Positions 62,809 to 64,000 of a DNA stretch of 64,000 nt are shown one piece after another. The translations under genes were made by a program, and so were the position numbers. The stretch is taken from contig NZ_CP079107.1 in NCBI RefSeq assembly GCF_019285735.1, positions 3,348,001 to 3,412,000 of the forward strand, written 5' to 3'. The stretch's first letter is position 1, and each line of letters begins with the position of its first letter. The notes beneath the pieces are model-generated. The model was not told the DNA's origin and made no database searches. It was given only the letters and a program-made list of their open reading frames with translations. The DNA is from Paeniglutamicibacter sp. Y32M11. Lineage in GTDB: Bacteria > Actinomycetota > Actinomycetes > Actinomycetales > Micrococcaceae.

Positions 62809-64000
62809 TTAGACCCAGAGCTTGGACAGTCCGGCGAGTGAGTTCCAGCCCAGGAAGAGCGTCAGCAACCAGGTGAGCACTCCGACGATCAGGAGCCACT
62901 TGGGGTAGACATATCCCTGAAGCAGGTCACGACGGCGCCATGCTGCCCAGAGCAGGATCGCGAAGCCGAAGGGCAGGATCAATCCGTTGAAGGCGCCGGC
63001 GAAGATCAGCAGCGTCTGCGGGGCTTGACCCAAGAAGAGGTAGATGACCGCACAGACCGCGATGAAGGCCACGGTGATCAGGTTGCGGATGCGCTCGGGA
63101 GTGGTGGACTTGGTGATGAAGGAAACCGAGGTGTAGGCGGCGCCGATCACGGACGTCAGGGCCGCGGCCCAGAGGATCACGCCGAAGGAGCGAATGCCGA
63201 TCTCGCCGGCTGCGTGGCCGAAGGCCTCGGCGGCCTTGTTGTCACTGGTGAGCACAACTCCGCCGGCAACCACGCCGAGGATGGCCAGGAAGAGCAGCAC
63301 GCGCATCACGCCGGTGACGATGATGCTCAAGATCGAGGTCTTGGTGATGTCCTTGACGTTTTCAACGCCGGCAGCGCCGGAATCGAGCATGCGGTGGGCT
63401 CCGGCGTAGGTGATGTAGCCGCCCACGGTGCCGCCGATCAGGGTGGTGATGATCAGGAAGTCGATGTTCTCCGGCATGACCGAGTTCTTCAGGGCCTCGC
63501 CCACCGGCGGTGCGGCAACGATGGCCACGTAAAGCATCAGCAGAATCATGATGGCACCGAGCATGACCACGATCTTGTCCAGCGCCATGCCTGCGCGCTT
63601 GGACAGGAAGACGAGGATGGCGACCGCGGCGGAGATGATGCCGCCAACTTTGGGGTCGATGCCCATCATGGCGTTGGCTCCTAGGCCGGTGCCGGCGATG
63701 TTGCCGATGTTGAACACCATTCCACCGATGAAGACCAGGGCCGATAGGCCCCATCCGATACCGGGAAGAATTTTGTTGCCTAGCTCCTGGGCGCGCAGGC
63801 CCGAGACTCCGATGACTCTCCATACATTCAACTGGACGGCGATGTCCACCAGGATGGAAACGACGATCGCGAAGGCGAACGAGGCACCGATCCTGACCGT
63901 GAATTCGGTGGTCTGGGTGATGAAGCCCGGACCGATGGCACTGGTGGCCATGAGGAACATGGCACCGAGCATCGCGGTGCGTCTGGCTGAAGTGCTGAGC
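62809..64000 (-). CDS. NRAMP-type transporter, YcsG-like (5' truncated)
   Basis: 387 residues visible from ATG 63972, but the frame is open to the window edge (LSTSARRTA before it), so the true start lies outside. Eleven hydrophobic segments; GPGFITQTTEFTVRIGASFA at helix 1 is the NRAMP signature, altered from the DPGN of metal transporters to ATSAIGPGF, and QTTEF is at the position of metal ligands. B. subtilis YcsG belongs to this group and lies in the ycsG-ycsI-pxp cluster. It likely imports a solute such as 5-oxoproline or a metal; the substrate is not shown. Confidence 0.8.
   Translation of the reverse strand, partial: LSTSARRTAMLGAMFLMATSAIGPGFITQTTEFTVRIGASFAFAIVVSILVDIAVQLNVWRVIGVSGLRAQELGNKILPGIGWGLSALVFIGGMVFNIGNIAGTGLGANAMMGIDPKVGGIISAAVAILVFLSKRAGMALDKIVVMLGAIMILLMLYVAIVAAPPVGEALKNSVMPENIDFLIITTLIGGTVGGYITYAGAHRMLDSGAAGVENVKDITKTSILSIIVTGVMRVLLFLAILGVVAGGVVLTSDNKAAEAFGHAAGEIGIRSFGVILWAAALTSVIGAAYTSVSFITKSTTPERIRNLITVAFIAVCAVIYLFLGQAPQTLLIFAGAFNGLILPFGFAILLWAAWRRRDLLQGYVYPKWLLIVGVLTWLLTLFLGWNSLAGLSKLWV

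Noticed and set aside
1-64000. CRISPR arrays, insertion sequences, rRNA genes and replication origin
   Set aside because: No regularly spaced repeats, transposase frames, rRNA-like sequence or clustered DnaA boxes were seen.

Overview
The window reads as chromosome of a high-GC actinobacterium of the Micrococcaceae (Arthrobacter sensu lato, such as Arthrobacter, Paeniglutamicibacter or Glutamicibacter). This rests on many GTG/TTG starts, the fused PutA, actinobacterial families (DUF4282, DUF4232, DUF2273, DUF456, DUF3039-like, GlsB/Asp23 clusters) and overlapping ATGA gene junctions. No genus-level marker is present, so the genus is inference. Most of the window is ordinary catabolic and regulatory chromosome, densely packed on both strands. 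No rRNA, CRISPR array, intact insertion sequence or prophage was found.

Layout. 0-4 kb: a cell-surface stalk protein and a large secreted protein. 4.7-11.2 kb: proline use (putA, divergent LysR regulator, putP). 11.2-16 kb: small DUF proteins, an S10-family peptidase, a TIGR01777 epimerase and an alkylguanine DNA methyltransferase. 16-19.4 kb: galactose (DeoR regulator, galT, galK). 19.4-28.3 kb: SH3b/NodB deacetylase, flavodoxin-like protein, tRNA-Ala(GGC), TetR, MFS pump, ferredoxin-reductase-type oxidoreductase, membrane EEP phosphatase, AlkB-like dioxygenase and an opine/alanine-dehydrogenase-like enzyme. 28.5-33.4 kb: DUF4232 protein, two divergent DszC-like flavin monooxygenases and tRNA-Ala(CGC). 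33.4-39.1 kb: small HTH protein, Lrp, then an etfB-etfA-cytochrome b-acyl-CoA dehydrogenase operon and idi. 39.3-44 kb: amine oxidation (permease, Usp, amine oxidase, divergent TetR with a clear operator). 44-46.6 kb: a RibD-type gene remnant, thioesterase and small membrane proteins.

46.8-51.7 kb: 5-oxoproline operon pxpA, fused pxpBC (broken by one extra C in a C7 run), biotin carboxylase and a GntR regulator. A perfect 15-bp palindrome precedes pxpA. The companion genes ycsI-like (DUF1445) and ycsG-like (NRAMP type) lie at 62-64 kb. 52.4-54.9 kb: a small accessory patch that looks poorer in G+C, with an excisionase-type HTH protein, an unknown protein and a DUF3039-like protein separated by one in-frame TAG, ending near a strong terminator. 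55-59.3 kb: an envelope-stress locus of Asp23/Gls24, DUF2273, DUF6286/AmaP-like and GlsB proteins, with a previously easy-to-miss 33-residue ORF. It is divergent from an ECF sigma factor followed by a zinc-motif/Asp23 fusion that could be its anti-sigma factor. 59.4-62 kb: MFS transporter and an adenine-deaminase-type enzyme.

The strongest candidates for something undescribed are the sigma/zinc-motif-Asp23 circuit, the accessory HTH module at 52.8-54.4 kb, and the cytochrome b inside the ETF operon. All functional claims come from reading motifs and gene order; no database search or structure prediction was run.
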